64,000 nucleotides of DNA from Clostridia bacterium (GTDB lineage Bacteria > Bacillota > Clostridia > Christensenellales > Aristaeellaceae), in contig JAFWQA010000002.1 in assembly GCA_017509255.1 (NCBI GenBank), positions 1-64,000 on the forward strand, read 5' to 3'. The position numbers and the translations under genes were made by a program. Position 1 is the stretch's first letter; every line of letters begins with the position of its first letter. Under the pieces are notes generated by a model. It had not been told where the DNA came from. It saw only the letters and a program-made list of their open reading frames with translations, and searched no databases. Of the stretch, positions 14,317-22,781 are shown piece by piece.

Positions 14317-16737
14317 TCGGCTCTCCGGTTCTCCGGGGAAAGCTACCGTATAGAAATCAAACATAAAATCAAGATCGTCCGGCACAAAGCTGACCGTTAC
14401 CTGGTATCCGTCCCCTTTGGGGGCGGCTTTTTCACTGCCGTATACCAGGGTAAGGCGGAAGAGGCGAAGCCCGGTCAGCAGCGTGTCATCCGCCAGCGTG
14501 CCGTTCACTTCTTCCCTGTACTGTTTATAGAGGTTTCCGCCCTCATCCAGTACGTCTACCCAGAGCTCCGCGTCTTCGGGAACGCCGGTTTCCGGGGAAT
14601 AAACCACGGTAATGCTGTATAAGCCGCCGTCCGCGTGAAGCAGGAAGCGCTTGATCCCGCCGTAAGCCGCGGGTTTGCCGCCGGGCAGGCTCTCCTGCTG
14701 AAGCTCAAGAAGTTCCTCCGCTTCATTTTCCGGCCCTGGGGAAACCTGCTCCGGAAGGATCGGCAGGACCTCTTCCGAATCGCCCGGAAGTCCGGTCGGC
14801 AGGACTTCTTCCGAATCACCCGGAAGTCCGGTCGGCAGGACCTCTTCCGGGTCGCCCGGAAGCCCGGTCGGCAGGACCTCTTCCGGGTCGCCCGGAAGCT
14901 CGGTCGGCAGCGTTTCCGTTTCGTCAGCGCCGGGATCGGCTGCCGGAGAAGGTGAAACGACCTTCAGGGAGATCTTGCCCAGCCGGCAGGTCCCCTTCTT
15001 CAGGACGCACTTCAGTTCAACAGTCAGCTCGCCGGAGAACGCCGACACGGTAAGGACACCGTTCCGGTCGACGGTTCCGAAGGACGCGCGGACAAGGTAG
15101 TCCTCATCGTCAGGCAGTTGATCCTTTACCTTCAGGGGGAGCTTCCATTTCAGGGTGTCCGCGCAAAGCAGATCTTCCTTTTCGCGGAAGACCAGGCGGA
15201 TGACGGTTTCTCCAGCCTCTACGGTTTTTTTGTCCGACCAGCTTCCGTCGCGGAATACATAAACCTCAGCCAGAAAATCGGACAGGCGGCTGCTGACCGG
15301 GAGCTGCGGCTCCGGCTGATCCTCTTCCGCAGGCTCTTCTTCCGGAAGGATGTCAGCGGGGGCGGGGGACTCTTCGGAAGCTTCCTCCGCGGGGACTTCA
15401 GCTGCCGGATCACCTGCAGAGGGAGTATCCTCCGCGGGAGATCCTTCTGCAGGAGTATCTTCGTCGGGAGCTTCAGCGTCGGGATCATCAATAACGGGGA
15501 TTTCCGCTTCGGGAGTTTCCTCTACGGGAGATCCTTCTGCAGGAGTATCTTCGTCGGGAGTTTCAGCGTCGGGGTCATCAATAACGGGGATTTCCGCTTC
15601 GGGAGTATCCTCCGCGGGAGATCCTTCTGCAGGAGTATCTTCGTCGGGAGTTTCAGCGTCGGGATCATCAATAACGGGGATTTCTGCTTCGGGAGTTTCC
15701 TCCGCGGGAGACCCTTCTGCAGGAGTATCTTCGTCGGGAGTTTCAGCGTCGGGGTCATCAATAACGGGGATTTCCGCTTCGGGAGTTTCCTCCACGGGAG
15801 ACCCTTCTGCAGGAGTATCTTCGTCGGGAGTTTCAGCGTCGGGGTCATCAATAACGGGGATTTCTGCTTCGGGAGTTTCCTCCGTGGGAGACCCTTCTGC
15901 AGGAGTATCTTCGTCGGGAGTTTCAGCGTCGGGATCATCAATAACGGGGATTTCTGCTTCGGGAGTTTCCTCCACGGGAGATCCTTCGGCGGGAACTGCT
16001 TCTTCGGGAGTCCCTTCCGTTATTTCTTCGGCAGGGGCATCAGCTGCAGGAGCTCCTTTCACCGGAGTTTCTTCAGCAGGAGCTTCCTCAGCAGGACTCT
16101 TTTCGGCGGGGACTTCTGCCGCGGGGATCTTTTCAGCGGAAGCTTCTTCCTCAGAAGCCTCTTCACCGGGAGCTTCCTCCGCGGAAGCTTCTTCCTCAGG
16201 CAGATGATCAACAGAAACGTTCTCTGCGGGAGCTTCTTCTGCCTGTGCTTCTTTTACGGGAGCTTCCTCCGCGGAAGCGGCTTCGGCGGGAGCGGAGTGC
16301 TCTTCAACTGACCCGGCCGGCGCTTCGGGAACAAGGACGGCGGATCCTTCGGATCCCTCTTCCGGAACGGCATCGGCGGCGGAGACTGTTTCCGCTTCGG
16401 ATAATTCTTCCGGACCGTCAGCAGTACCGGCAGGCTGGCCGGAGCTGCTTTCCGGGACCCCGCTGTCAGGCTCCTCTTCGGAAGCGGGCAGATCGGGGCC
16501 TGCGGATGGGGCCGTCAACTCCTCCGCGGCGGGTTCTTCCGGAATGGCTTCTTCCTCGGACTCCTCCGCGCCTGGAGCTGCGGGACCGGCCTTATCGGAC
16601 AGGGAAGCGGCATCCGGCGGAAGATCCTCCTCCGAAAGGGAGGAAGGAACGGAAAAAGGCATCACGAAACACAGGATCAGAGCAAGCAGCCTGATCATAT
16701 GCTTTCTGAACAGCTTAAAAAGCGTGCCTCCGGTCAA
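14314..16737 (-). CDS. Secreted Ala/Glu/Pro-rich repeat protein
   Basis: A signal peptide (LLALILCFVMPFSVPSSLS) is followed by about 430 residues of acidic, Pro-rich low-complexity sequence. Six near-identical 30-residue units (EAEIPVIDDPDAETPDEDTP plus AEGSP.EETP) fill 15437-15980, preceded by shorter EEAPAEE-type repeats. Near the C-terminus a 12-residue unit, LPTGLPGDPEEV, occurs four times. Between and after these are two beta-rich segments (about 500-600 and 690-800). No LPXTG signal, SLH or choline-binding motif is visible, so attachment is unknown. The start is a TTG with GGGGG upstream; an ATG at 16698 is an alternative. Function unknown; a spacer-like surface protein is likely. Confidence 0.75.
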   Translation of the reverse strand: MTGGTLFKLFRKHMIRLLALILCFVMPFSVPSSLSEEDLPPDAASLSDKAGPAAPGAEESEEEAIPEEPAAEELTAPSAGPDLPASEEEPDSGVPESSSGQPAGTADGPEELSEAETVSAADAVPEEGSEGSAVLVPEAPAGSVEEHSAPAEAASAEEAPVKEAQAEEAPAENVSVDHLPEEEASAEEAPGEEASEEEASAEKIPAAEVPAEKSPAEEAPAEETPVKGAPAADAPAEEITEGTPEEAVPAEGSPVEETPEAEIPVIDDPDAETPDEDTPAEGSPTEETPEAEIPVIDDPDAETPDEDTPAEGSPVEETPEAEIPVIDDPDAETPDEDTPAEGSPAEETPEAEIPVIDDPDAETPDEDTPAEGSPAEDTPEAEIPVIDDPDAETPDEDTPAEGSPVEETPEAEIPVIDDPDAEAPDEDTPAEGSPAEDTPSAGDPAAEVPAEEASEESPAPADILPEEEPAEEDQPEPQLPVSSRLSDFLAEVYVFRDGSWSDKKTVEAGETVIRLVFREKEDLLCADTLKWKLPLKVKDQLPDDEDYLVRASFGTVDRNGVLTVSAFSGELTVELKCVLKKGTCRLGKISLKVVSPSPAADPGADETETLPTELPGDPEEVLPTGLPGDPEEVLPTGLPGDSEEVLPTGLPGDSEEVLPILPEQVSPGPENEAEELLELQQESLPGGKPAAYGGIKRFLLHADGGLYSITVVYSPETGVPEDAELWVDVLDEGGNLYKQYREEVNGTLADDTLLTGLRLFRLTLVYGSEKAAPKGDGYQVTVSFVPDDLDFMFDFYTVAFPGEPESR
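14764..14910 (-). repeat. 36-bp coding tandem repeats, four copies
   Basis: Encodes LPTGLPGDPEEV and close variants in the repeat protein. Confidence 0.85.
15437..15980 (-). repeat. 90-bp coding tandem repeats, six copies
   Basis: Units differ by single silent or conservative substitutions, for example GSPVEETP, GSPTEETP, GSPAEDTP. The near identity indicates recent expansion or homogenisation, and copy number is likely variable between strains. Confidence 0.9.
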
Positions 16738-16817
16738 CCTTTCTGCCCCCGTTACGCGATACCATTCCGGTCAGAATAAGAGGGTGATCAGACAATGTCC
16801 ACCAATCACCCCAAAAT

Positions 16818-16846
16818 ATGTTAGCATAAACGGACAAATAATGCAA
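16818..16846 (-). promoter_or_regulatory. Promoter of the repeat protein
   Basis: Minus strand TTGCAT, 17-bp spacer, TAACAT, in an AT-rich gap. Confidence 0.5.
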
Positions 16847-16871
16847 ACAGAAAAAATACAATTGTGAAAAA

Positions 16872-17984
16872 TCAAACTAATTCACGGATATCCGTGTATT
16901 CATAGTTATGGGCCAGAGCGACGTTTTTATTGGTCAGTTTGCCCAGATAGGTGTTGACGCCGGACGCGATGACATCGCTGTTTTTGACCGCTTCCTCCAG
17001 ACCGGCCTTCGCGATGGCCAGGCCGTAGCGCAGGGTGGCGTTCGTCAGCGCGATGGTGCTGGTTCTCGGAACGGCGCCGGGCATGTTGCCGACGCAGTAA
17101 TGGACAACGCCGTCCTCCACATAGACCGGATCGTCATGCGTGGTGACGCGGGAGCTTTCCCCGCAGCCGCCCTGGTCAATGGCAACGTCCACAAACACGG
17201 CGCCGGGCTTCATTTCGGGCAGATACTTCTTCTTGAAAAGCTTCGGGGTGGAGCCGCCGGGGATCAGCACGGAGCCGATGACCAGGTCCGCGTCCTTCAG
17301 CACACGTTCCACATTGCTGTCATTGGAAACAAGCGTCTGGATGTGAGCGCCGAAGAGATTGTCCAGCTCTTCCAGCCGTTTCAGGCTGATATCCAGAATG
17401 GTGACGTTGGCGCCCATGCCGACGGCGATCTTGCAGGCGTTCATGCCGACGGTGCCGCCGCCGAGGATGACCACGTTGGCCTTGGGCGTTCCGGGAACGC
17501 CGGCCAGCAGGATGCCTTCACCGCCGAAGCGCTTTTCCAGATACTTGGCGCCCTCCTGAATGGAGAGGCGGCCGGCGATCTGACTCATGGGCGCCAGGCA
17601 GGGCAGGGAACGGTCGGCTTCCTGAATGGTCTCATAGGCAACGGCCTTGACCTTGCCGGCGAGCAGCGCATCCATCTGCTGCTTGTCGGCAGCCAGATGC
17701 AGATAGGTATACAGGATCAGTCCGTCATGGAAAAAGGGATACTCGCATTCAAGCGGCTCCTTGACCTTGACCATCATATCCACGAGCTTCCATACGTCAG
17801 CCGCGTTGTCGAGCAGGGAAGCGCCCGCGTCGACATATTCATTGTCCGTAAAGCCGGAACCGATGCCCGCGCCGGACTCCATGTAAACATGGTGACCGGC
17901 GGCCACATAGGCCTTTACGTTGTCGGGAGTAAGCCCGACGCGGAATTCGTTGTTCTTGATCTCTTTGACGCAGCCGATTTTCAT
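16872..17984 (-). CDS. ald: Alanine dehydrogenase
   Basis: NAD-dependent oxidative deamination of L-alanine to pyruvate and ammonium, or the reverse. The start MKIGCVKEIKNNEFRVGLTP is the family signature, KVKEPL carries the pyruvate-binding lysine, and VVILGGGTVGMNA is the Rossmann loop. NMPGAVPRTST is the conserved C-terminal motif. Length 370 aa is standard. AAAGGAGG seven bases before the ATG at 17984 settles the start; a longer in-frame reading begins at 18071. Promoter TTGAAT-N18-TATAAT at 18073-18102. Single-gene unit. Confidence 0.95.
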   Translation of the reverse strand: MKIGCVKEIKNNEFRVGLTPDNVKAYVAAGHHVYMESGAGIGSGFTDNEYVDAGASLLDNAADVWKLVDMMVKVKEPLECEYPFFHDGLILYTYLHLAADKQQMDALLAGKVKAVAYETIQEADRSLPCLAPMSQIAGRLSIQEGAKYLEKRFGGEGILLAGVPGTPKANVVILGGGTVGMNACKIAVGMGANVTILDISLKRLEELDNLFGAHIQTLVSNDSNVERVLKDADLVIGSVLIPGGSTPKLFKKKYLPEMKPGAVFVDVAIDQGGCGESSRVTTHDDPVYVEDGVVHYCVGNMPGAVPRTSTIALTNATLRYGLAIAKAGLEEAVKNSDVIASGVNTYLGKLTNKNVALAHNYEYTDIRELV

Positions 17985-18072
17985 TGTTTTTCCTCCTTTA
18001 TTGATCCGAGCATATGGCGACCCCGGACCGGACTGTTCCACCCGGGCCGGACGACGGAACAAATTTTTCAAT

Positions 18073-18102
18073 ATTATATAGGAACAGAGATGGACAATTC
18101 AA
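18073..18102 (-). promoter_or_regulatory. Promoter of ald
   Basis: Minus strand TTGAAT, 18-bp spacer, TATAAT. Confidence 0.6.
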
Positions 18103-18153
18103 TATTTTTGTAAAACAAGGACAGAACGGATACAAAAGGAAGCGTGCCCGGAG

Positions 18154-18182
18154 TTGTGATTTTGCCTGCCCTGTGATAAAAT
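18154..18182 (+). promoter_or_regulatory. Promoter of the signal peptidase-sortase operon
   Basis: TTGTGA, 17-bp spacer, TAAAAT, 42 bases before the start codon. Confidence 0.5.
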
Positions 18183-18223
18183 AATTCAATACAGGAAACG
18201 GACGAGAAACCGGAGGATCATTC

Positions 18224-18778
18224 ATGGAACCAGCAGTAAAACCGGGTTCCGAAGAACGGAAAATCCCGGAAGAAAAACCGAAGAAGCGCCGCAGCCCGAT
18301 GCGTCAGTCGCAGCGATTTGTGCTGCATGCCCTGATCATCCTTGCTGCGGTATGGGTGATGTTCGGGTGGCTTTTCGGCATTACGACCGCCCCGTCCGGA
18401 GATATGTATCCGCGGATCGACATGGGGGATCTGGTGCTGTTCTACCGGCTGGCCGGCAGCTATAAGGCCCAGGACACCGTGGTGCTGACGAAGAACGGCA
18501 CCCGGTATATCGGCCGGGTCGTGGCCGCGGCCGGGGACGAGGTGACGGTGGATGAAGGCCTTTACATCAACGGAAGCCAGATGATCGAGCCGAACATCTT
18601 TTTCCCCACCCCGCAGTATGAGGGATTTGTGGAATACCCGCTGAAGCTGGCGGAGGACGAGGTGTTCATCCTCACGGACAGGCGCGACGGCGGGGAGGAC
18701 AGCCGATATTACGGCCCTGTCAGGCTCAGCGAGATCGACGGGCTTATCATCACCATCGTCCGGCGGACGAATCTGTAA
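18224..18778 (+). CDS. Signal peptidase I-like membrane protein lacking the usual catalytic lysine
   Basis: A basic N-terminus and one membrane segment (residues about 33-52) precede an S26-type domain. The serine box is PSGDMYP with Ser58. Box D, normally Y-x-K-R-V-I-x-x-P-G-D, reads Y-I-G-R-V-V-A-A-A-G-D (95-105), so Gly97 stands where the general-base lysine should be. GLYING and the late DRRDGGEDSRYYGPV box are normal. It is 39 bases upstream of a sortase gene. Signal-peptidase-like proteins without full catalytic sets, such as streptococcal SipA, assist pilus assembly; a similar accessory role is inferred. Confidence 0.75.
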   Translation: MEPAVKPGSEERKIPEEKPKKRRSPMRQSQRFVLHALIILAAVWVMFGWLFGITTAPSGDMYPRIDMGDLVLFYRLAGSYKAQDTVVLTKNGTRYIGRVVAAAGDEVTVDEGLYINGSQMIEPNIFFPTPQYEGFVEYPLKLAEDEVFILTDRRDGGEDSRYYGPVRLSEIDGLIITIVRRTNL

Positions 18779-18817
18779 AACCGGTCAAACCGAAAAGACG
18801 GAAAGGAGGAGCAGGGC

Positions 18818-20209
18818 ATGCGGGCTGTTGAGTGGATCTGCAAACAGCTGGACAGGCTGCTGATGGTTTTCGTGAGCCTTCTGGCAGCGGTCTGCCTGCT
18901 CTATTCCTGCTACGTCCTTTTTGATATCTTCTATAACAACAACAAGGCCTATGTATCCAACGACCTGCTCCAGTACCGCCCCAAGGCGGACGAGGCGGGA
19001 GAGGTCTCCATGGAAGAGCTGAAAGCCATCAATGAGGACGTGGTCGGCTGGATCACGATCCCGGGAACGAACATCGACTATCCGGTGGTCCAGGGAACGG
19101 ATGACCTGCATTATTCCTCCCATGACGTTTACGGCAACGGCTCCCTGACGGGGTCCATCTATATGGCCGCGGGGAGCAGCCCGGAGCTGGAGGATTACTA
19201 TACCATCATCTACGGTCATCATATGGCGAACGGCGCCATGTTCGGGGATATCGACAAATACGAGGACGCGGAGTATTTCGCGCAGCACAGCCACGGCACG
19301 GTGACCGCGCAGAACGGCGTGTGGGACCTGGACATGCTGGCCTGCGTGCATACGGATGCCTATGAGCGGACCGTATACAGTACGGCGGACCGTGACGAGA
19401 AGGGCATCGCGGAGCTGCATGAATACATCCGCGAAAACGCCGTGCAGTATAACGCGGCCATGACGGAGGAAAAGCTGGCAAAGGCGGAAAAGCTGATCGC
19501 CCTGAGCACCTGCGCGGACGCTACCACGAACGGCCGGCTGGTCCTCTTCTGCACGATGACCCCGCGGCAGGAGGAGGGAGAGCCGGAGGAGACCGGCCCC
19601 GCCGGGAGACTGCCTGCCGGGATCAGGCTGCTGGCTTCCGCGGGCAGGATATCCGGGCCGCTGAAGGCTGAGAATGCCCCGGCACAGCCGCAGACGGAGA
19701 GCGCGGCGCCGGAAGCGGAGAGCGCTGTGCCGGAGATCACGAAAGCGCCGGTGAAGCGGGTGGCGGTGGGCCACGGAGCGCCCGAAAAGCGGTGGGCTTT
19801 CATGAATCTGATCGCCCTGGCGTTCACGCTGTACAACCTGGTCCCGCTGGGGAACCTGAAGCGGAAGTACCGCCAGCGCGGCTACTGCGTCCGGACGATG
19901 AAGGCGCTGGACGATCCCGCGACCCCGATCGGGAAAGTCGCGGCGGAGAAGCATGGCCTGGCGGACAAGCTGAAGAAGGACCTGCTGCATTACCGCTGGA
20001 AAATGGCGGTCGGCGGCATGATCGAAGGCGCTATCCTGCTGGCCGGCGTGCTCCTTTTTCTTTCCACGGAGGATATGAGCCGGTCCGTGACTCTCCGGGA
20101 CGACTGGACGGGCTGGATGCTGCTGATCCTGTTCTGCGCCTGGCTGACGGACGTGATCTGCTTCCGGTACCGCGGGGAACGGATCCCCCAGCTGAAAACA
20201 GAGGAATAA
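18818..20209 (+). CDS. Class B-type sortase with membrane-spanning C-terminal extension
   Basis: An N-terminal membrane anchor is followed by a sortase domain (residues about 70-250): GWITIPGTNIDYPVVQ, catalytic His in IYGHHMANG, Cys in ALSTCAD and Arg in NGRLVLF. Sortases cut a C-terminal sorting signal and join the protein to the cell wall or a pilin. After an Ala/Pro/Glu linker the C-terminal 150 residues carry about three further membrane segments, which ordinary class B sortases of about 250 aa lack. AAAGGAGG precedes the ATG. It forms an operon with the signal-peptidase-like gene. No substrate with a recognisable sorting signal was found in the window. Confidence 0.85.
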   Translation: MRAVEWICKQLDRLLMVFVSLLAAVCLLYSCYVLFDIFYNNNKAYVSNDLLQYRPKADEAGEVSMEELKAINEDVVGWITIPGTNIDYPVVQGTDDLHYSSHDVYGNGSLTGSIYMAAGSSPELEDYYTIIYGHHMANGAMFGDIDKYEDAEYFAQHSHGTVTAQNGVWDLDMLACVHTDAYERTVYSTADRDEKGIAELHEYIRENAVQYNAAMTEEKLAKAEKLIALSTCADATTNGRLVLFCTMTPRQEEGEPEETGPAGRLPAGIRLLASAGRISGPLKAENAPAQPQTESAAPEAESAVPEITKAPVKRVAVGHGAPEKRWAFMNLIALAFTLYNLVPLGNLKRKYRQRGYCVRTMKALDDPATPIGKVAAEKHGLADKLKKDLLHYRWKMAVGGMIEGAILLAGVLLFLSTEDMSRSVTLRDDWTGWMLLILFCAWLTDVICFRYRGERIPQLKTEE

Positions 20210-20213
20210 AAAA

Positions 20214-20245
20214 CCGCTCTCCCGAAGGAGAGCGGATCTTTTTTG
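20214..20245. terminator. Bidirectional terminator between sortase and trpS
   Basis: CCGCTCTCC / GGAGAGCGG stem with a CGAA loop, A-rich before and T-rich after. Confidence 0.85.
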
Positions 20246-20250
20246 CTTTT

Positions 20251-21267
20251 TTACAGGCTGCGGGGCGCGAAGCCGATCTTTTTCTGCACCTTGCGCAGGG
20301 TCTTGTTGGCCAGGTAGGAGGCGGTCTCCGCGTTCTTCAGCAGCAGGTCCAGCAGGAACTGCTTGTCGCCGATCAGGCGCCTGTATTCCGCCTGCAGGGG
20401 CTCCAGCGCCGCGATCACGCAGTCGGAAACGCGGTTTTTCAGTTCGCCGTAGCCCTGGCCGGCCAGTTCGGCGCAGATGCTGTCCGTGCTCCGGTCGCTC
20501 AGCGCGCTGATAATACTCAGCAGGTTGCTGACGCCGGGCTTGTTTTCCGGGTCAAAGCGGATCTCGCCGTCGGAGTCGGTCACCGCGCGGCGGATCTTGC
20601 GGCGGACGGTGTCCGGATCGTCCAGCAGGGAGATGAAGGTCTCCTCAGGATCGCTTTTGCTCATCTTTCTTTCCGGCTCCTGCAGGCTCATGACCCGGGC
20701 TCCGACTTTGGTGATCAGGGGCTCCGGAACAGTGAATACGTCGCCGTAAATGGCATTGAAGCGCTGGGCGATGTCGCGGGTGATCTCCAGATGCTGCTTC
20801 TGGTCGCTGCCCACGGGAACGCGATTCGTCTGATACAGCAGGATGTCCGCGGCCATCAGCACGGGATAGGTGAACAGGCCGGCGTTGATGTTGTCGGCAT
20901 GCTTGGCGGACTTGTCCTTGAACTGGGTCATCCGGTTCAGCTCGCCCATATAGGTGAAGCAGTTCAGGATCCATGCCAGCTCGGCGTGCGCGCTCACATG
21001 GCTCTGGCAGTAGATCAGGCACTTTTCGGGATCCAGGCCGCTGGCCAGATAGATCGCCGCAAGTTCCAGGCAGCGCCGGCGCAGGTCCGCGGGGGTCTGG
21101 CGCACGGTGATCGCATGCTCGTCCACGATGCAGTAGATGCACTGATATTCATCCTGAAGCTCGGAGAAACGGCGCAGGGCGCCGATATAGTTGCCGATGG
21201 TCAGCACACCGCTGGGCTGAATACCGGAGAAAATGATCTGCTTCTTTTCAGTCTTTTGCTGTTCCAT
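20251..21267 (-). CDS. trpS: Tryptophanyl-tRNA synthetase
   Basis: Class I synthetase charging tRNA-Trp. The HIGH-type motif is in [17 protein letters not shown] is intact in [29 protein letters not shown] and [10 protein letters not shown] are conserved TrpRS blocks. Length 338 aa is standard. The promoter TTGCGA-N17-TATAAT is at 21303-21331. The leader is only about 30-40 bases, too short for a T-box riboswitch. Confidence 0.96.
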   Translation of the reverse strand: MEQQKTEKKQIIFSGIQPSGVLTIGNYIGALRRFSELQDEYQCIYCIVDEHAITVRQTPADLRRRCLELAAIYLASGLDPEKCLIYCQSHVSAHAELAWILNCFTYMGELNRMTQFKDKSAKHADNINAGLFTYPVLMAADILLYQTNRVPVGSDQKQHLEITRDIAQRFNAIYGDVFTVPEPLITKVGARVMSLQEPERKMSKSDPEETFISLLDDPDTVRRKIRRAVTDSDGEIRFDPENKPGVSNLLSIISALSDRSTDSICAELAGQGYGELKNRVSDCVIAALEPLQAEYRRLIGDKQFLLDLLLKNAETASYLANKTLRKVQKKIGFAPRSL

Positions 21268-21302
21268 ACAGGGTATTCCTCCAAATCTATTCGCTGCAAA
21301 AC

Positions 21303-21331
21303 ATTATAGGGAAGGCAGCTGTCTTTCGCAA
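21303..21331 (-). promoter_or_regulatory. Promoter of trpS
   Basis: Minus strand TTGCGA, 17-bp spacer, TATAAT. Confidence 0.65.
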
Positions 21332-21337
21332 GTTTTT

Positions 21338-21949
21338 TCAGGCATCCCCGGCAATGGCCCCGCGGATGCCCTCCAGCAGCTCGCTGTATTCCTCAAAGGC
21401 AGGATACTGGGGATAGTCCTTTTTGATCTGCTCGGTGGAGCGGAAGAGGAAGCCGGCTTTGCTGGCCTCGATCATGCCCAGGTCGTTGAAGCTGTCGCCG
21501 GCGGCGATGGTATCGTAGCCGATGGACTGCAGGGCTTTGACGGTCACCAGCTTGGACTTTTCCGCCCGCATTTTGAAGCCGGTGACGGTGCCGTCCGGCG
21601 CGACCTCCAGCGTGTTGCAGAAGATGGTGGGCCAGCCCAGCTTTTTCATCAGGGGGGAGGCAAACTGCGTGAAGGTGTCGCTCAGGATGATCACCTGCGT
21701 CATGGCGCGGAGCTCGTCCAGAAACTCCTTCGCGCCGGGCATGGGATCGATTTTTTCGATGGTGGCTTTGATCTCATTCAGGCCCAGGCCGTGCTCCTTC
21801 AGGATGCCCAGGCGCCAGTTCATCAGTTTATTGTAATCGGGCTCGTCCCGGGTGGTGCGCTTCAGCTCGGGGATCCCGCTCGCTTTGGAAAACGCGATCC
21901 AGATTTCGGGTACCAGTACGCCCTCAAGATCCAGGCAGACAATATTCAT
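21338..21949 (-). CDS. thrH: ThrH-type HAD phosphatase (phosphoserine phosphatase/homoserine phosphotransferase)
   Basis: The 203-aa HAD protein starts IVCLDLEGVLVPE, where the D-x-E form of motif I is typical of ThrH. Motif II is VIILSDTF, motif III lysine is in RAEKSKLV and motif IV is AAGDSFNDLGM. ThrH of Pseudomonas transfers phosphate from phosphoserine to homoserine and also hydrolyses phosphoserine, so the likely role is serine synthesis. AAGGAG lies eight bases before the ATG. Promoter TTGACC-N17-TATAAT at 22003-22031. Confidence 0.82.
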   Translation of the reverse strand: MNIVCLDLEGVLVPEIWIAFSKASGIPELKRTTRDEPDYNKLMNWRLGILKEHGLGLNEIKATIEKIDPMPGAKEFLDELRAMTQVIILSDTFTQFASPLMKKLGWPTIFCNTLEVAPDGTVTGFKMRAEKSKLVTVKALQSIGYDTIAAGDSFNDLGMIEASKAGFLFRSTEQIKKDYPQYPAFEEYSELLEGIRGAIAGDA

Positions 21950-22002
21950 GGCGTTTGCTCCTTCTCACGGCGCCGGCGCGCCGCGCAACAAATTCGAGAC
22001 CG

Positions 22003-22031
22003 ATTATATAACGAAGGCGGGGATTGGTCAA
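22003..22031 (-). promoter_or_regulatory. Promoter of the ThrH-type gene
   Basis: Minus strand TTGACC, 17-bp spacer, TATAAT. Confidence 0.65.
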
Positions 22032-22078
22032 ACAATATTAAAGAAGAAAAACAAATTCATGAATTTTTCTGAAACGGA

Positions 22079-22107
22079 TTGACAGGGAGCATGGCCTGTG
22101 GTTTAAT
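22079..22107 (+). promoter_or_regulatory. Promoter of the polyamine regulator/transport operon
   Basis: TTGACA, 17-bp spacer, TTTAAT; the two GTTTAG/CTAAAC palindromes begin 16 bases downstream. Confidence 0.7.
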
Positions 22108-22122
22108 ATGCAATGCTTTTGA

Positions 22123-22174
22123 GTTTAGTTTTACTAAACCCGGATGCTTTCCCGGAAGTTTAGCAGAACTAAAC
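22123..22174. promoter_or_regulatory. Twin operators of the HTH-cupin regulator
   Basis: GTTTAGT-TTT-ACTAAAC (22123-22139) and GTTTAG-CAGAA-CTAAAC (22158-22174) share half-sites; their centres are 35 bp apart. Both lie between the promoter and the regulator gene, where a bound dimer would block transcription. Confidence 0.7.
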
Positions 22175-22210
22175 CGGCTTCAGAAGGCGGAAGGAGGGGA
22201 AAAGCGCCTC

Positions 22211-22753
22211 ATGGATATCGGAAAGAAGATCCGCTCCCTGCGGCTGCAGCGCGGGCTGACCCAGCAGGAGCTGGGAGACCGCTGTGAGCTCAGCAAGGGC
22301 TTTATCTCCCAGCTGGAGACCAATCAGGCGTCGCCGTCCATCGCAACGCTGACGGACCTGCTGGAGAGCCTGGGCTCTTCCCTGCCGGAGTTTTTCCGGG
22401 AGGAAAAGAACGAAAAGATCGTTTTTACGCCTCAGGACATGTTCGTCAAGGAAAACGGCGAGGAGCTGAAGGGCAGCATCACCTGGCTGGTGCCGGACGC
22501 GCAGAAGAACTCCATGGAGCCGATCCTGATCCAGATGGACCCGGGCGGCCGCAGCGAGACCTTTCCCCCGCATGAGGGCGAGGAATTTGGCTATGTGCTT
22601 TCCGGCAGCATCTTTCTGGTGCAGGGCGGGAAAAAACTCCGGGTGCGCAGCGGATGCAGCTTCTGCATCCATCCAAAGGAAGAGCACTGGCTGGAAAACG
22701 CCGGCAAGCTGCGGGCAAGGGCACTGTGGGTTTCCAACCCGCCGTCTTTTTAA
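22211..22753 (+). CDS. HTH-cupin transcriptional regulator of the polyamine operon
   Basis: An XRE helix-turn-helix (GLTQQELGDRCELSKGFISQLE) fills residues 1-65 and a small C-terminal cupin domain (about 105-178) includes PPHEGEEFGYVLSGSI and HPKEEHWLEN, the ligand-binding barrel. Regulators of this PuuR-like type sense polyamines or other small molecules. The ATG at 22211 follows GGAGGGG; an upstream in-frame ATG at 22079 would overlap the promoter. The gene sits 28 bases before potA, directly downstream of two palindromic operators, so it most likely represses itself and potABCD. Confidence 0.85.
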   Translation: MDIGKKIRSLRLQRGLTQQELGDRCELSKGFISQLETNQASPSIATLTDLLESLGSSLPEFFREEKNEKIVFTPQDMFVKENGEELKGSITWLVPDAQKNSMEPILIQMDPGGRSETFPPHEGEEFGYVLSGSIFLVQGGKKLRVRSGCSFCIHPKEEHWLENAGKLRARALWVSNPPSF

Positions 22754-22781
22754 TACAGGTTGATTCAGGGAGGATCGGGAC

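Noticed and set aside
15437-15980. Repeats considered as CRISPR or an intergenic array
   Set aside because: Units are directly adjacent, have no unique spacers and keep one reading frame.
15118-16311. 397- and 285-codon plus-strand frames across the repeat protein
   Set aside because: They arise because the 90-bp unit is a multiple of three and open on both strands. The minus frame has a signal peptide, promoter and sensible C-terminal domains; the plus frames have neither start signals nor a plausible composition.
21268-21337. T-box riboswitch in front of trpS
   Set aside because: The promoter lies only about 40 bases from the start codon, leaving no room for a T-box leader.
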